The position numbers and the translations under genes were made by a program. A stretch of 64,000 bases of DNA. It comes from Limonium bicolor. Its lineage: Eukaryota > Streptophyta > Magnoliopsida > Caryophyllales > Plumbaginaceae. The stretch spans positions 480,353,594-480,417,593 of the forward strand of contig CM041777.1 of the NCBI GenBank assembly GCA_023374045.1. Direction: 5' to 3'. The notes below the pieces were generated by a model. It saw nothing but the letters and a program-made list of their open reading frames with translations, made no database searches and was not told the origin of the DNA. This document shows positions 47,272 to 59,219 of the stretch, in pieces. Within the stretch, counting starts at the first letter, position 1, and each line of letters starts with the position of its first letter.

Positions 47272-48010
47272 GAAACTTCAACATTTGTTATCCAATACCT
47301 TCAACACTTAACCTGGAAGAGACCGACATCGAAACCCGAGAGATCCCGAAAGATCAATGTCAGGTTATATGCCCAAGTATGATTTTATTAAGGGGATACC
47401 TGACACCCGAGGCACAAATAGCCATCATTAGGAGATGCAGCCAGTTAGGAGTGGGACCGGGAGGTTTTTATACACCGAAGTACCCTAGAGGAGCAAAGAT
47501 GAAGTTAAGGATGATGAGCCTAGGCAAGGATTGAAATCCGTATGCCAAGACATACCAGAATATGAGAGCACAAGATGGAGCATCACCACCGGAAATACCC
47601 GAAGAGTTCCATCCGGATGTTACACAAGCCGTGGAGATCGCTCAGCAGCTTGAAGCTTAACCGATACTAGACATACAAGCAGACTTATGCACCGTCAACT
47701 TCTACGAAAAAGAAGGACGACTTGGATTACATCAAGATAAGGACGAGACAGTGGAGTCTCTTGAAAAAGGGATACCCGTAGTGTCTTGGTCCATTGGAGA
47801 TGACACTGAATTCCTTAATGGCGAGCAGAAGCGTGTGGACTGTGCCAAGAAGTTGGTAATTAAATCTGGAGATGTGTTAATCATGGGTGAAGAGTCAAGA
47901 ATGTTATATCATGGTATTAAGAAGATCAAGCTGAATACAACACCATCAGAGTGATCAATGCTACGCATATGAGACCAGGGCGACTGAACCTAACCTTTAG
48001 GCAGTATTAG
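47272..48010 (+). pseudogene. E3 ALKBH1-like 2OG-Fe(II) dioxygenase exon (gag-fused)
   Basis: About 245 codons of plant ALKBH1-like sequence: NFNICYP, LLRGYLTPEAQ, VGPGGFYTPKYPRGAK, PEIPEEFHPDV, VNFYEKEGRLG, the iron ligands HQD (His 47730-47732, Asp 47736-47738), the distal His in LYHGIKK (47910-47912), and the C-terminus RPGRLNLTFRQY ending at TAG 48008-48010. The exon length (739 bp) matches E4 (733 bp) and both end identically. Damage: TGA at 47532-47534 where ALKBH1 has Trp, TAA at 47658-47660, and a one-base shift near 47955. It is diverged from the E4 copy throughout, so the domain was acquired before the two lineages split or was captured twice. Confidence 0.9.
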
Positions 48011-49020
48011 CCATGTAATACTAGTATGATGTAATGAAGAAAGCACATGATGTAAAAAGGATGGTTATTAATAAAATAACAGTGTTGTTCATATTATCGA
48101 ACACCACAATACGAGCCACACCTACGATCCATTCCATCCTCTTATCCCCCACTTCTCCATTTTATTTTCATTCTTCATTCCACCACTCGGCAGAACCAGG
48201 ATTAAAAGAAGAGAAGAAAAGCAGCTGGAGCTGAGCGAGTCGCAGTCCCATCTCCTCCCGCAGTCTCTAAAATAATGGCTATATCTATCTTTATTTTATT
48301 TCCATCCTTGTTAATGTCTGAGTAATAAACTTAGCTTCCCGGGTTTGGAAGCGAGCCTATTTTATATAATTGTGTTATGTAAGCTTTCAACTATAATTTA
48401 TCTAAATAGTATTTTGATTCTTGTTCTTAATGCACTTTAATCTTCTTGTACAATTATTAAAGTGATATTTGTAGTCTCTTGTTAAAATGCGATGCTGAGA
48501 CAAGGTTCTAGACATAGGAAGTCAAAACGGGTTAACAACTAGAAGCGTGAGTCGCCTATAGGTTAATCTGTCTCCAATAGGAATTGTTAATAATGCGATT
48601 GGCTGAACTGACTTGGGCATGCTTTGCAGCTTGTTATTTCTGCTAGTCAGGGTTTATTGTACAAGAACCGGTCAATGAACTAATTAAGATTCCTGAGTTT
48701 ATTGCTAAAGTGGGAAAATCTATATTGACATAATTGGATAAAATAGGTGAGCAAAACAACCCGGGATGCTTCTTTAAAAACAAAAAGATTTACAATTTTT
48801 GTTTCTTTTCTGTTTTGATTAATTGTTTTTATTATTGTCTTATGAGTTAGCTTTTAATTATACTCTTTCAAAAATGATAAAACCTGTTTACTAGAAGTCT
48901 CAGTCAATTTACTACACTATCAGTTATCCACAGCGAGGTCCCCAAGAGTACGACAACCCACAAATCCACTATTCCGCAAAACGATAGGTACACTGCCTAA
49001 GTTGTAGAAGTAGTCACATA
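48011..49020 (+). other. Unassigned noncoding segment replacing E3 pol
   Basis: Protease, RT, RNase H and most of integrase are missing between ALKBH and the integrase C-terminus. The about 1 kb present has no protein motif. From about 48290 to 48960 it reads like a fragment of an unrelated LTR or leader ('gctgagacaaggttctagac', 'gaacaacaccacaatacg' upstream), but I could not place TG...CA ends or a TSD. Confidence 0.4.
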
Positions 49021-49309
49021 TTTCTCCAACACTGAGAAGGGGAAAATGCATGATGTCTTTCATGTTTCACAGCTTAAGAAGTACATGCACCACCCCTCTT
49101 ATGTTTTGGAGCCAGAGAGATTATCCTTAGAGCCAACTATGAGATCAGTGGAGACCCCTCAGAGGATCTTGGATACTAAGACTAGGGACACTCACCATAA
49201 GTCAGTGCGACTGGTGAAGGTTCTCTGGTCTAACCAGGATGTCGAAGAGGCCACTTGGGAGTTAGAGGATAGGATGAGAGCGAAGTACCCTTCACTTTTT
49301 ACCGACTAG
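49021..49309 (+). pseudogene. E3 integrase C-terminus with chromodomain-like tail
   Basis: Open to the stop at 49307-49309: [13 protein letters not shown], then RILDTKTRD, then VKVLWSNQDVEEATWELE and MRAKYPSLF. The last block is the chromodomain-type tail of Tekay/Del chromoviruses, thought to direct insertion to particular chromatin. Only the final about 95 residues of integrase remain. It is 300 bp from the PPT. Confidence 0.85.
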
Positions 49310-49621
49310 ATTGTCTGTATAGGGTACGGGGCGTACCCCTTTTTAAGGGGGGTAGAGCCTCTTTGCTTTTGAGTTAGTAAACGAACAATCACGTTGTGTT
49401 GTTTGTCGTTTGCTTGGTTTATGTATGATACTTGTGTATTGTACTTTGTAGTAGGTATGAGATGTGTATGGTACTTGATGTATTGTACTTTGTGGCAGAC
49501 CATATGAGTCTGAAGGTTTGTATATGTGAATATAACCTATGGTATTGAGATATCCGTGTGTTGTAAATGATATAGCATACATGTGAACTTTGGGGACAAA
49601 GTTCTTTTAAGGGGGGTAGAT
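49310..49621 (+). other. E3 3' untranslated tail and PPT
   Basis: Noncoding, with loose 'gtattgtactttgtag' repeats and a 'ctttggggacaaagttc' dyad just before the PPT (49606-49621, TTTTAAGGGGGGTAGA). The same dyad-plus-PPT layout is found at 10981-11016 in E2. Confidence 0.75.
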
Positions 49622-52600
49622 TGAAATGCCCCAAACCTAGATATGGTAATTAAATGTTAAAATATGATATAATAAGGCTAAAACATGCCTTAGAAACATT
49701 AGTAAACAATTTAAACCATAGAAAACACCATAAGGACAATTTAAGTAAATACTTGCTCTAGACTTGGTGTAACCTTGATTAGGATCCCAAAGAACATTCT
49801 TAGACCTTATTAACATGCTAATGGATATGTTAAATCAATTACCAAAGAAAACAAAGCTCTAAAACAAGTTAAAACATAAATTGTGCTTTAAGGAGTCTTA
49901 AAGCACATTTTTTAAAAATTATCTTAGAATTGAGTATTGAGTGGCTAAATGACCAAGATTATACCTTAATCATCATATGTACTATTTAGTATCACATTAG
50001 TAAGCCTAAATCAATGAGAAACCAAAAATTTCACAAATTTGTGCACTAATTATGAATAGTTACCAAATAGTACCTAATTAAGTCTTAAGTCAGGTTTGAT
50101 TAGTTAAATGGTCAAACTAGCCCATAAATATCTAGAGAATGAAGGGGGCTGTTTCTTAAGGGGTGAGTCATCACCATATGCCAGCATATTAGAAAAAGAA
50201 AAGGGACTGAAAGAAGTTACTATTACCTTTTACAAATATCCTTACCTTACCTCTCTCCTCTCTCTACTCTTTTCATTTCCCTCCTCCTCCACCGTTTTTC
50301 TTCTTCATCCTCCCAAAGAGAAGACGTTCATGCTACAGCACTCCATAGTTCTCCATCTTATTTTGCTTGCCAATTCCAACTCCAAGCTCCAAATCCAAAA
50401 CCAAGCATACATTTGTGCTAGTTAGACCAAGGCCTACAATCCTCTCTTTTCAAATCTCCAAAACCAGAAGTTGGAATCCATTGAAGGAGCTCCATTTGAA
50501 GAGGAAAGTTCATGTTTAGTTTAAGCTCCCTTTGATTCAAGGTAAGAAAGGCTTAAGAAAAATCAAGTTTCCTCCATTTTTGTTCATTACCGAAAATGAC
50601 TTCTCATGGGGTCTTGTTTTACTCCTTGAATTATCTTTGTTCCAATCTCCAAGAGACTAGTGGAGGTCTTCCTTTTATTCCTTACCAAAGTCCATCTTAA
50701 GACTCCAAAGGTAATCATTCATTTTAGTGCATTAAGCACTCCATGAGTCTAGGTATATTAATTAGCACTCGTTACCTTATTTGAATTTTGATTAGAAGAT
50801 TCACAAGTGAATAAAGCCCTTGGCCTATTTTCAATCAAGAAAACCAAAGGAATAGAAAGATAGAAAGGCTTGAAAAACATAAGGTAAATGACTTACCTTG
50901 GGGTGGTTTAATGTCTTAAGGAATGGTGTTTAGATAGATACCAAATATAGCCTAGACCTTACATTATATAATGCATTATGTTGCCTAGGAAATAACATGA
51001 TCATACTTGTGAAATTGTGACTAAAAAGCCAATAGTAAATGAGTTAGTAAAATAGTTATAAGGTGAATTATAAGAGCCTTAATAATTGCTATGAGATTGT
51101 TGTTGTGTAATCGCAGGTTGAAAGCTCTAAATGTGGGAAATTCAGTGTTTAAATTTATGTCATTTAAGGGCCTAGGTTCCAAGCAATTTAAGTTTATGCA
51201 CTATATTTTGAATTGGTGTAGTTTGAGTGTAATTTGTGTGTAGAGAACATCCATTAAGGATTTTATTGTCTATGGTTGTTTAAGGATGAAAAACTATGCT
51301 TTTCGGCATAATAATATACTAGGAAAGCTATGTCAAAATTTGGTTGAGAAACTAAGTGTTTTAAGTGTTCTAGTGACATATTATGACCTAGGTTGTACTA
51401 GGAATCATTAAGGGTTATTTTGGTGAAAATGAATGAACTAGGGTGTTCTTGAGGATTAGAATGAGCTAGGGTAATCTAGGAGGAATTTGAGGTTAGAATG
51501 GTGAATTTAACACACCAAAATCATGGTATGAGAAGTGTTAAGACTTGTGTAAAATTTGAAGGAAGATGAGGTATAATGTCTTGTGAAAGTTAAGTAAGAA
51601 CTAGAGAATATAACCTTGAGAATTTTGAGTAGCTTGAGTAAAAGAGGTAAAGATGACTAATGAAGCTTTTGGAGTGGTCAAAATGGTTGTGAGGAAACAA
51701 TTGGGATAGTTAAGGTTTTAGGCAAAGTTTACATGTTGGAAGTGTAAGAAACTAAGTTTTAAGTGTTAAGAATTTAGTAAGAACTTGAGTAAATGATCAA
51801 GGAATTGAGAATGAGTTTAGTGGATGAACTAAGGAAGATTAGAGTGTCAAATTAATGTTAAAGCATGCTAGAATACTTGTGGAAAGGTTAGGAAAAGATT
51901 GGGTAAGAATTGAGGTTGAAAAGAGTTGAAAAACTGTAAAACTAGACACATTTAGTGTTGGTCCGGGTTTGCAAATTGGTACACAGACCCGGACCACACC
52001 CAAAACTAGGCAGAAGCTTATACCGTGACTTGGTCCGGGTTTACATCTGGGTACACAAACCCGGACCAGTCATAAAACATGGCAGAAAGTCATCCGATGA
52101 GTTGGTCCGGGTTTACAACCTCGGACACAAACCCGGACCAACCTAAAATTGCTACAGAATGTTGAAAAATGGGGTTCTAAGCTAGGGACTTGTTTGGTAA
52201 TGATATTATAAGGTTGTTAGAACTTAATTAATGACATATAATGGTCATTAGGAGCATAAACAAGCTTAGGAAATAAAGAGAAGTAAATGACTTATGAGAT
52301 TAAGATTAAACTACAATGACTTAGTGTTTATTAATCGGGAATCATTAGTGATTAGTTAAGCAAGGTTAATTAAAAGTAATTAACCACCCGATTGGATGAA
52401 TATTATAGGATTTGAGTATTTGGATTCCAGAGAAGAGTAGACAAACGACGACCGATGGTGAACGGTATGGTTTCCTTGTATCTTGCTTGCTAACGAGGTG
52501 TCCCTCGGCTTGTGTGCTATTTGTTTAAATGTTTTCGACTAAACAAGATAAGGCATGCAACCGATTTACTGTATTTCTTGTGTGTTTGCTTTATACTAAC

Positions 52601-53653
52601 ACACTTGACCTTGAGTTCATTTACTAACTACGCTTAGTAAACAATTATATAAGAACAAAATACACTCCCCGTTATTGGTTGGTTAATACCCGGAAAAGGT
52701 TTAACTAACAAACATGTCTTCGAGACTTCTACTAACTGAACTTGTGGGGGTGAGGAATCCGGGACGGTCCGGTCACATGTGTTTGAAGGAGGAGGTCGGT
52801 ATCTGTATCAGATCCGGTTTCCATTAAGACTTGTCTTCGGAGTTGACATATAGACTCGGCCACCTCGAATTTCTGTTCGTGGTGGAAGGCATATTAAGAG
52901 GGTGCAGTGGGATCACCTAAATCCCAATTTAAGAAATATTGTTTTATTTAAACCAATGGAGTTAATAGCTCATTGGCTAGGGTTGCTTTTGACCCGACAA
53001 AAATAAACAATGGATTAAGTATAACCAATTCTAATTAAAGATAGGTTGACTTATTTGAGATGAAGTTTGAGATGAGAACTAAATGTTTCTCGATTTAAGG
53101 AGTTAAAAGACCTAACTTACTTACTTAATGAATGTACATTAAGATGTTCGAATTGTTTGAGATATGGGCACTTCTTGTGATTGTGTTGTGTTTATGATAC
53201 TTATTATATTGTTGTATTAATAATCAATCGCATGTTTACGACAAAGTAGTCGTGCGTAGCCCCGTTAGCTTGGGGGCTACAAGATAATCGTACCAGCGAA
53301 GCTGCTGAGCCCCTCGAGGCATCCATATTAATTTTGCAGGCAAACGTCCGCAGAAGACCCACCTTGAGAGTAGGAGCGGGTAGACTTATGATGCGCTTTA
53401 CTTTTTGTCTACGGGTTGTGCATGTACACCCGTTAGTTGATAGTTGCAGTTTTTAGCAAACAATGTTAGACTTGAGATACTTGATACTCGTTTGGTATTT
53501 TGGTGAAGTGTTGTAAATATTTAAGTTCGGTATATTCTGGATAGTCAGACCGTAGCAAGGTACTGGATGATGTAGTTTAATTCCGCTGCGATGTTGATAT
53601 ATATATTAGTAGGTTTATGCGATAATCACGGTTATATGAGTTGCGGTGTTACA
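49622..53653 (+). repeat. 3' LTR of E3 (4032 bp)
   Basis: TGAAATGCCCC to GCGGTGTTACA. Its right 2.8 kb aligns with 14941-17756. The three-unit TGGTCCGGGTTT hairpin array is at 51958-52142. No gene; the 105-codon ORF at 50108 lies in a pyrimidine-rich leader and has no known match. Confidence 0.92.
51958..52142. repeat. Three hairpin units in the E3 3' LTR
   Basis: Counterpart of 16055-16245. The third unit is a perfect TGGTCCGGGTTT/AAACCCGGACCA pair here, whereas the 5' LTR copy has one mismatch in each arm. Confidence 0.8.
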
Positions 53654-53759
53654 TCATCCTTGGCAGACAGAAAAATAACCCAGGTCCATCTAGAATAATC
53701 ATTGACTATGACCAAGATGTACCTCTTACCACTTCTACTTTGAGTGCACATGGGACAAC
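53654..53759 (-). pseudogene. Ty1/copia integrase fragment
   Basis: The minus strand reads CPMCTQSRSGKRY, then a VNDYSRWTWVIFL block, the copia-type integrase core, and stops where E3 inserted (after KD). It continues into the gap on the right. Only about 35 residues are visible. Confidence 0.8.
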
Positions 53760-54259
53760 NNNNNNNNNNNNNNNNNNNNNNNNNNNNNNNNNNNNNNNNN
53801 NNNNNNNNNNNNNNNNNNNNNNNNNNNNNNNNNNNNNNNNNNNNNNNNNNNNNNNNNNNNNNNNNNNNNNNNNNNNNNNNNNNNNNNNNNNNNNNNNNNN
53901 NNNNNNNNNNNNNNNNNNNNNNNNNNNNNNNNNNNNNNNNNNNNNNNNNNNNNNNNNNNNNNNNNNNNNNNNNNNNNNNNNNNNNNNNNNNNNNNNNNNN
54001 NNNNNNNNNNNNNNNNNNNNNNNNNNNNNNNNNNNNNNNNNNNNNNNNNNNNNNNNNNNNNNNNNNNNNNNNNNNNNNNNNNNNNNNNNNNNNNNNNNNN
54101 NNNNNNNNNNNNNNNNNNNNNNNNNNNNNNNNNNNNNNNNNNNNNNNNNNNNNNNNNNNNNNNNNNNNNNNNNNNNNNNNNNNNNNNNNNNNNNNNNNNN
54201 NNNNNNNNNNNNNNNNNNNNNNNNNNNNNNNNNNNNNNNNNNNNNNNNNNNNNNNNNNN
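53760..54259. other. Assembly gap, 500 N
   Basis: Exactly 500 N, the usual placeholder for a gap of unknown size. ORFs across it are artefacts. Confidence 0.98.
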
Positions 54260-54540
54260 CAATCTAGCTCTTGTACTTTTATCACGCTTCCGACACCCTT
54301 CAAGGACTGCTCCTGGGTGTTGTTAAGTGGTGCCATTATATCTAGCTGATATTTAAGAGTGTGTTTAGTCTGTTATCCTTCCTCGCGGTTCTGGATCTGA
54401 GTTATCCGTCGAGGGTTATAGCGTCTCCCGTTCTTAGGGTAGACCATTGCTGTTTTTTCTTATGTCAGACGGGTTTGATATTCCCTTCAGTGATGAATGG
54501 TATCTCTCGGTACCTTATGTGATCACACTGCGTGAATGGG
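54260..54540 (-). pseudogene. Possible start of the copia gag and leader
   Basis: On the minus strand an ATG at 54336 opens 25 codons (MAPLNNTQEQSLKG...) before the gap. It could be the N-terminus of the copia gag whose integrase lies on the other side of the gap, but I recognise no diagnostic motif. 54341-54540 shows nothing identifiable. Confidence 0.3.
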
Positions 54541-55270
54541 CCACTGGGCCGAGGGATAAGTCTTGAAGTCTAGATTCGTTTGATGCTCTTGTTGGGCCTT
54601 GAAGCCGGAAACTGGAATGAATTATGCAAACTATCTTGGATTCAAATGTTTTATGGGCCGAAATTCTGATTGAGAGCGAAGCTCATGGGCCAAAACTATG
54701 AATTGGTCTATGGGCTCAAATGGAATAAGTTATGAGTGTGGTACTTGGGCCAGAATGATTGCTCTATATGTGAACTGGAATTTGGGCCGAGTGATTTTGG
54801 TTTGGCCTAACAGATGACACCTAGATCTAAGGTTTTGGGTTAGGGTCATGATAAGAAGTCTACCTAGACTAGAATGAGCCCTTGGGCCGGAATGTGTTTG
54901 GGCCTGAAGTAAAGCACATGAGCTGGAATGGTCCCTAAATCACAAATGGGCCTAACTTTCTTCGGGCCAGAGAAGATGGTTGCTAAGCCGAAAAAGATTT
55001 TGTTTTCAGGACTTGTGAGTTATTTCAAGTTCAGATGGATTTCCTTTTTATGGGCCTAGAACTAATTGGATAATTCAAAATGGGCCAGAAGAGAAATCAA
55101 CTGAGTCTAGGCTTTTGGGCCAAAGCCCGAACGACTCACATGTTAAACCAAACAGGGCCTCTGGGCCGCAAACAAATAGAGCTGCCAATTCGTTTTGGGC
55201 TAGGTTGATGTAGAAGTTCCTATCAATCTCTAGGCTGGTAGTGGGCCGATCATACAAGCAAACAAGGCCC
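54541..55270. promoter_or_regulatory. GGCCCA/TGGGCC cluster in the E8 leader
   Basis: More than a dozen TGGGCC or GGCCCA motifs at about 40-60-bp spacing, the inverse counterpart of 3740-4330. Conserved density in two diverged copies argues against chance. Confidence 0.45.
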
Positions 55271-55780
55271 ACACAAATTCAACATGTCCTCACTAGACGT
55301 TTAAATCAAACCAGGTATGGATCGATCCGGAGAGGTGCTTGGGGCGTGGGCCCAGGTCACCACAAAGGAATAGGGCTTGCACGCTATTCTCTTTGGGCTT
55401 CCCCACTCTTTTCACATCACCTGAAGGTGTGCGTCTACGGTCGGGTCTTTGACTGACCAAACAAAGGGCTAGGTAAGGGCACTGCCAGGAAAACGCTTGG
55501 GGCTAAGGCCCAGGTATTAAGGGGGTGTGGTTAGACGACATCCTCCTCTTTTCCCCCGCTTATTCACATCACCTAAAAGGTGTGAGTCCCTGACAGGGGA
55601 CCCTAGATGGGTCCCGGGGTGAAACTGGTTTGTGTGGACCCTCGCTCTCATATGATGCAAGGGTGCAAAAATTTAAAGTGCGCACGAAAGTAAACAAACA
55701 AAGTAATAAAGCCATAAATAAACAATTTTTCGAGTTAAGCCCTCTTTCTTAAAATTAAACAAGTTAAAATTAAGAATTTA

Positions 55781-55798
55781 TCCCTAGCAGAGTCGCCA
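55781..55798 (-). other. Primer-binding site of E8
   Basis: Minus strand TGGCGACTCTGCTAGGGA, one base different from the E1 PBS, 3 bp from the LTR. Confidence 0.75.
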
Positions 55799-55801
55799 GT
55801 C

Positions 55802-57857
55802 TGTGAGCCTCGATTTTAAACCCTATCCTATGTGGATTAAGTTGATTAGGATCTAATCGGGTTGTAGGTCCACTTATAACCTAAGATTAATAACTATGTC
55901 ATATAACAATAATTATTAAAACCTAAGCTAGCTCACTGGAACCTATTATGAGTCGCCACCTAATTTTAACCTAGAGTAAATCAGGAAAGGTAGAGTTCGG
56001 GTTCGAGGGCTTGGTATTCGACTTATTTAGGGTTCAATTACTTTCATTACCCTTCCTAGGTCGTTTTTCCTCTACTTGGTTTATTTACGGCTTATTACAA
56101 GTCGTTTTAACCTAAGTGCGAGAGCTTCTGTTTTTTTGTGTTTTTTAGCATTTTTTGACAGAAAACTAAAGTGAAATTGAAAGATACCTAAACTAGGGTT
56201 TCAAAGGCAGAATTAGGTCGAATTTTGATTCCGTCCGTGGCCACGGACCTAATGTCCGAACCCACGAACCCCAGTTAACCTAATTACATAGAAAAATCAA
56301 ATTTAAACAGAAACGAGATTTTGAAAAGTTCGGGGCCATGGACAGGACGTCCGTGGGCCCAGACATGTTTTATAAAACCCTACATTTTGAAAATAAAAAT
56401 ATTCCGCCACCGTCCGGGGGCGTCCGGCTTTCGGACAGAGCGTCCGGGACCCCGGACATAGCGTCCGTGGGTGCGGACCGACCTCGGACGGCGGCGTTGA
56501 GGCTGTTCCCGGTGGTGTTTTTGGCTCAAAATTTATGGGTACGTAGCCTGAAAGATTCTAAACATGTTAGTGATCAAAAGTTTTCAATTTGACTACGAAT
56601 TAAGGACGAAACTTATTGAACAAGTTAGTGGACAGAAACGCAAACAAACCTTAATTCAGAAGCAAAGAAAAGTTAGTTCGAATAGGAATTTCAACCTGAA
56701 GCGTATTGTGATCAGTGGAGTTAAAGAATTCGAATTCTAACCTGTTTTGGCTTCAGGATTTGGTTGTTCCTTCACGTCGGGAAACTTCGAACGCGTCGTT
56801 GGTAGCCGATCCGGTTCAACTTTGACCCGAGTTTCTGATTTCTTCTTCCTTGTATGATTAAGGACGGTTTGCTTCTGCTTTTGTGGTGTTTTGGTGCTTG
56901 GAAGTTCAATAGGAAAAGAAAGGATGAGTTTTTGGTGATTTTGGGGTGATTTCTGCAGTGTTTCGGTATTGATTTGAGGCTTGGAAGTGCAAAAACGTGG
57001 GAAGAAGGTTTGTGGCTGTGTTCTCTGACTTTGGAGGTGTTCTCCTTTGCCCTAGTTCGTTCTTGGGGGGTCCTTTTATAGAAAGAGCATGGTCAAATTG
57101 ATAGAGCAAGATCTTTATCTAAAAGACTGATTTTGTGCTCTAAGGGAATCTGATTTTTTAGAATATGTTGCAAGCCGATAAAATTATGAAAATTTAACTG
57201 AAGGTAAAGAATGATGTTTAGGAATTTTGAGAGTTGGAATCGGATTAGTTTGATAAATAATCGATTAGATAAAAATCGCACAATATGGAATCTCCCATAA
57301 TTCATAACTAATTATTGGAAAGTTGAAATAACGAAATTCCAACGGCATTAGACTCTAAATATCATCCTCTATCTTGTGTTAAAATTGCATGACATTTTGT
57401 TTTGATTTCAGTATTTTCCAGAGGAGAGAGAAAATTGCAAAAATGATTGAATTTCTCTTTAAAATTTTGGGATAAGGTTCCCAATAAAATAATTTCAGGT
57501 TTATGACTGTATGTAGTCATGGTAACCATGTGACAATTTTATTTTAATTTTGGAAACCTTTTAATTTCTATTTTGAGGCTATTTCATGTGTTAATTATTA
57601 AAGAAATTAGCTTATAATATGAATTAAAAGCTAAATTTCCAGAATAAATATTATCAGAGAATCATGAATTACCTTTCATAATGACCATGATATTTGGAAG
57701 TGTTTGGAGATAATGAACAAGTCATATGAAAAATAGAAAATCCCGAGAATGTCCTTGGAAAATCCTGCATTGGTGCATTTTGACCACTTTGCCCTTTGTA
57801 ACACGTTTGCCTTAGAGACCACTCCGGGGGGGGGGGGTTGAAATTTTGGGTATAACA
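55802..57857 (-). repeat. 5' LTR of E8 (2056 bp)
   Basis: Minus strand TGTTATACCC to GGCTCACA, homologous over its length to the E1 LTRs. TATA box at 57074-57081 (minus TATAAAAG), GTCCG/CGGAC island at 56230-56480, a G13 run at 57827-57839. Confidence 0.9.
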
Positions 57858-58659
57858 CTTTGATCTTTTGATCTCGGTAATCGATCTTCTGAGTCGTTTC
57901 CCAAAGTACTTGACATGGTTGTCGTCCATCCGGGTGTCACACACCTTTACTGTGGTTAACGAGACTTAACTTATCCTTAGGAACCACGTTGTAGTCCGAT
58001 AGGTGTATGTTTTATGAATACTTTCATAGTTATCTGAACCATGTTGTTCGGTTTTATAGCCCCTTGGCGTGTAGGTTTGGTGTTAATCCAACCTCGACAA
58101 ACTCCTTAGTCGGTTTGTATACCATTATTGGTATTATTAAACATTACAGTCCGTAGACTCTCTTGTCTCAGGTTTTATTACTCTTTCTTCCTTGCTCCCT
58201 TGCATGGTTGTGCTCCTCTTCTTGCTGGCTACTCATGGTTCTCGCGACTGCAGAGCACGTCGCCCCATGGTGCCGTAAATTCCATTATCCTATGTGTAGG
58301 ATCTTCGATCTACGATCATTAAGCGCGGTTGTTGTTGTTCCGAAAGGAACCGTCTCCGGGATTTCCGGTTCTCGGAATCTACCGTATGACAGGTTCTTTT
58401 CTAATAGGGTTTATTTTTACAACTGCCAGATTGGGTTTTACCCGAGTGTGAGAGGTACTTCCAACTCTTTGGCGTTCTTGTCCCAACTTTACAACGGGGG
58501 ACGTGGAGGGCGGGTATGGTTATTGTAGGTTTCCGGTTCACCCAGAAGTTCCTAACTAGCGTATCTCACACACTAACACTCAACCCTTAGCCCTAAGTCT
58601 CTAATTCCTAACTCGGTATTTTCCTAAACTCGGTATTCCATCCATCAGAGCGATACTTC
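57858..58659 (-). other. E9 leader with possible gag start
   Basis: This lies just inside the E9 PBS. The only gag-like hint is a minus-strand ATG near 58239 followed by about 22 polar codons (MSSQQEEEHNHAREQGRK) before a stop. The plus-strand 121-codon ORF at 58163 is antisense to this and not protein-like. The rest of E9 is cut off by E8 or lost. Confidence 0.35.
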
Positions 58660-58671
58660 GCTCTGATACCA
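58660..58671 (-). other. Primer-binding site of E9 (tRNA-iMet), in a hairpin
   Basis: Minus strand TGGTATCAGAGC, 5 bp from the LTR. ATCAGAGCGA, loop AGTA, TCGCTCTGAT form a perfect 10-bp hairpin; the loop-closing pair is A-T where E4 has G-C. Confidence 0.87.
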
Positions 58672-59219
58672 CTTTTTGTAACACCGCTACCGCTAATACC
58701 GTCATTACTGTACAAATACTTACCTTCACAGCGGATAATACATTACATACTCCACGGCGGGTGCACAATGCCGCTAGCCACCCATGTGACTAACAAGGCC
58801 AGCTACACTACTACATACTATCGGTCTGATGAATTGACATACCGAGTGCTCTACATACTACCTTACTTTCCCTTGCATACTCAACCGTAATTCAAATACA
58901 ATTCCAATACAATACTATACCGAGTATACTACAATCCTTAAATTTACCGATACATTTTGGACTTCCGAATTCGCATTACAATAAAAGTACAAATCCTATA
59001 ATTCAACTACCCATGCTTACATAGCAATCCCCGTCCTACTCTCTCGAACGGTGGTCAGCTTCGAATATCTGTGAGAATAAAAACGTCACCCCTTCGGGTA
59101 CCTGCACACTAAAAACGTTCCCCCTAGGGGGTTAGCTTACGCTGAATATGACTTTCGCATATACCACGTGCTAACCGCGGTACGCCGACTACTTTGGGTC
59201 GGATATACATGGAGTTCAT

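Larger units (their letters stand above)
14941..53653 (+). mobile_element. E3: Ty3/gypsy chromovirus with ALKBH1 domain, nested and decayed
   Basis: E3 consists of a 5' LTR remnant (14941-17756 plus 39786-39792), a tRNA-iMet PBS, gag exons, an ALKBH1-like exon, an integrase C-terminal/chromodomain remnant, a PPT and a complete 3' LTR (49622-53653). It is interrupted by E4 (17757-39780) and by a solo LTR (41186-46954). Protease, RT, RNase H and most of integrase are absent between 48010 and about 49020. The chromodomain-like C-terminus suggests a Tekay/Del-type chromovirus. It lies in a copia integrase sequence; the right flank is 'tcatc', but the left TSD is lost. Confidence 0.85.
54541..57857 (-). 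mobile_element. E8: second Ogre/Tat-like copy, 5' part
   Basis: On the minus strand: 5' LTR (57857-55802), PBS, then a leader with the same GGCCCA cluster and 'caggtgatgtga' repeats as E1. It fades near 54541, and the rest of the element is missing or in the gap. Sequence is diverged from E1 by scattered changes, so it is a separate, probably older insertion. Right flank 'ctttg'; no TSD partner visible. Confidence 0.8.

Noticed and set aside
53632..54349. Long ORFs of 175-234 codons
   Set aside because: They run through 500 N; only the flanking codons are real, and the gap length is arbitrary.
58163..58528. 121-codon plus-strand ORF with a hydrophobic start
   Set aside because: Antisense to the E9 leader and possible gag start; no conserved motif.
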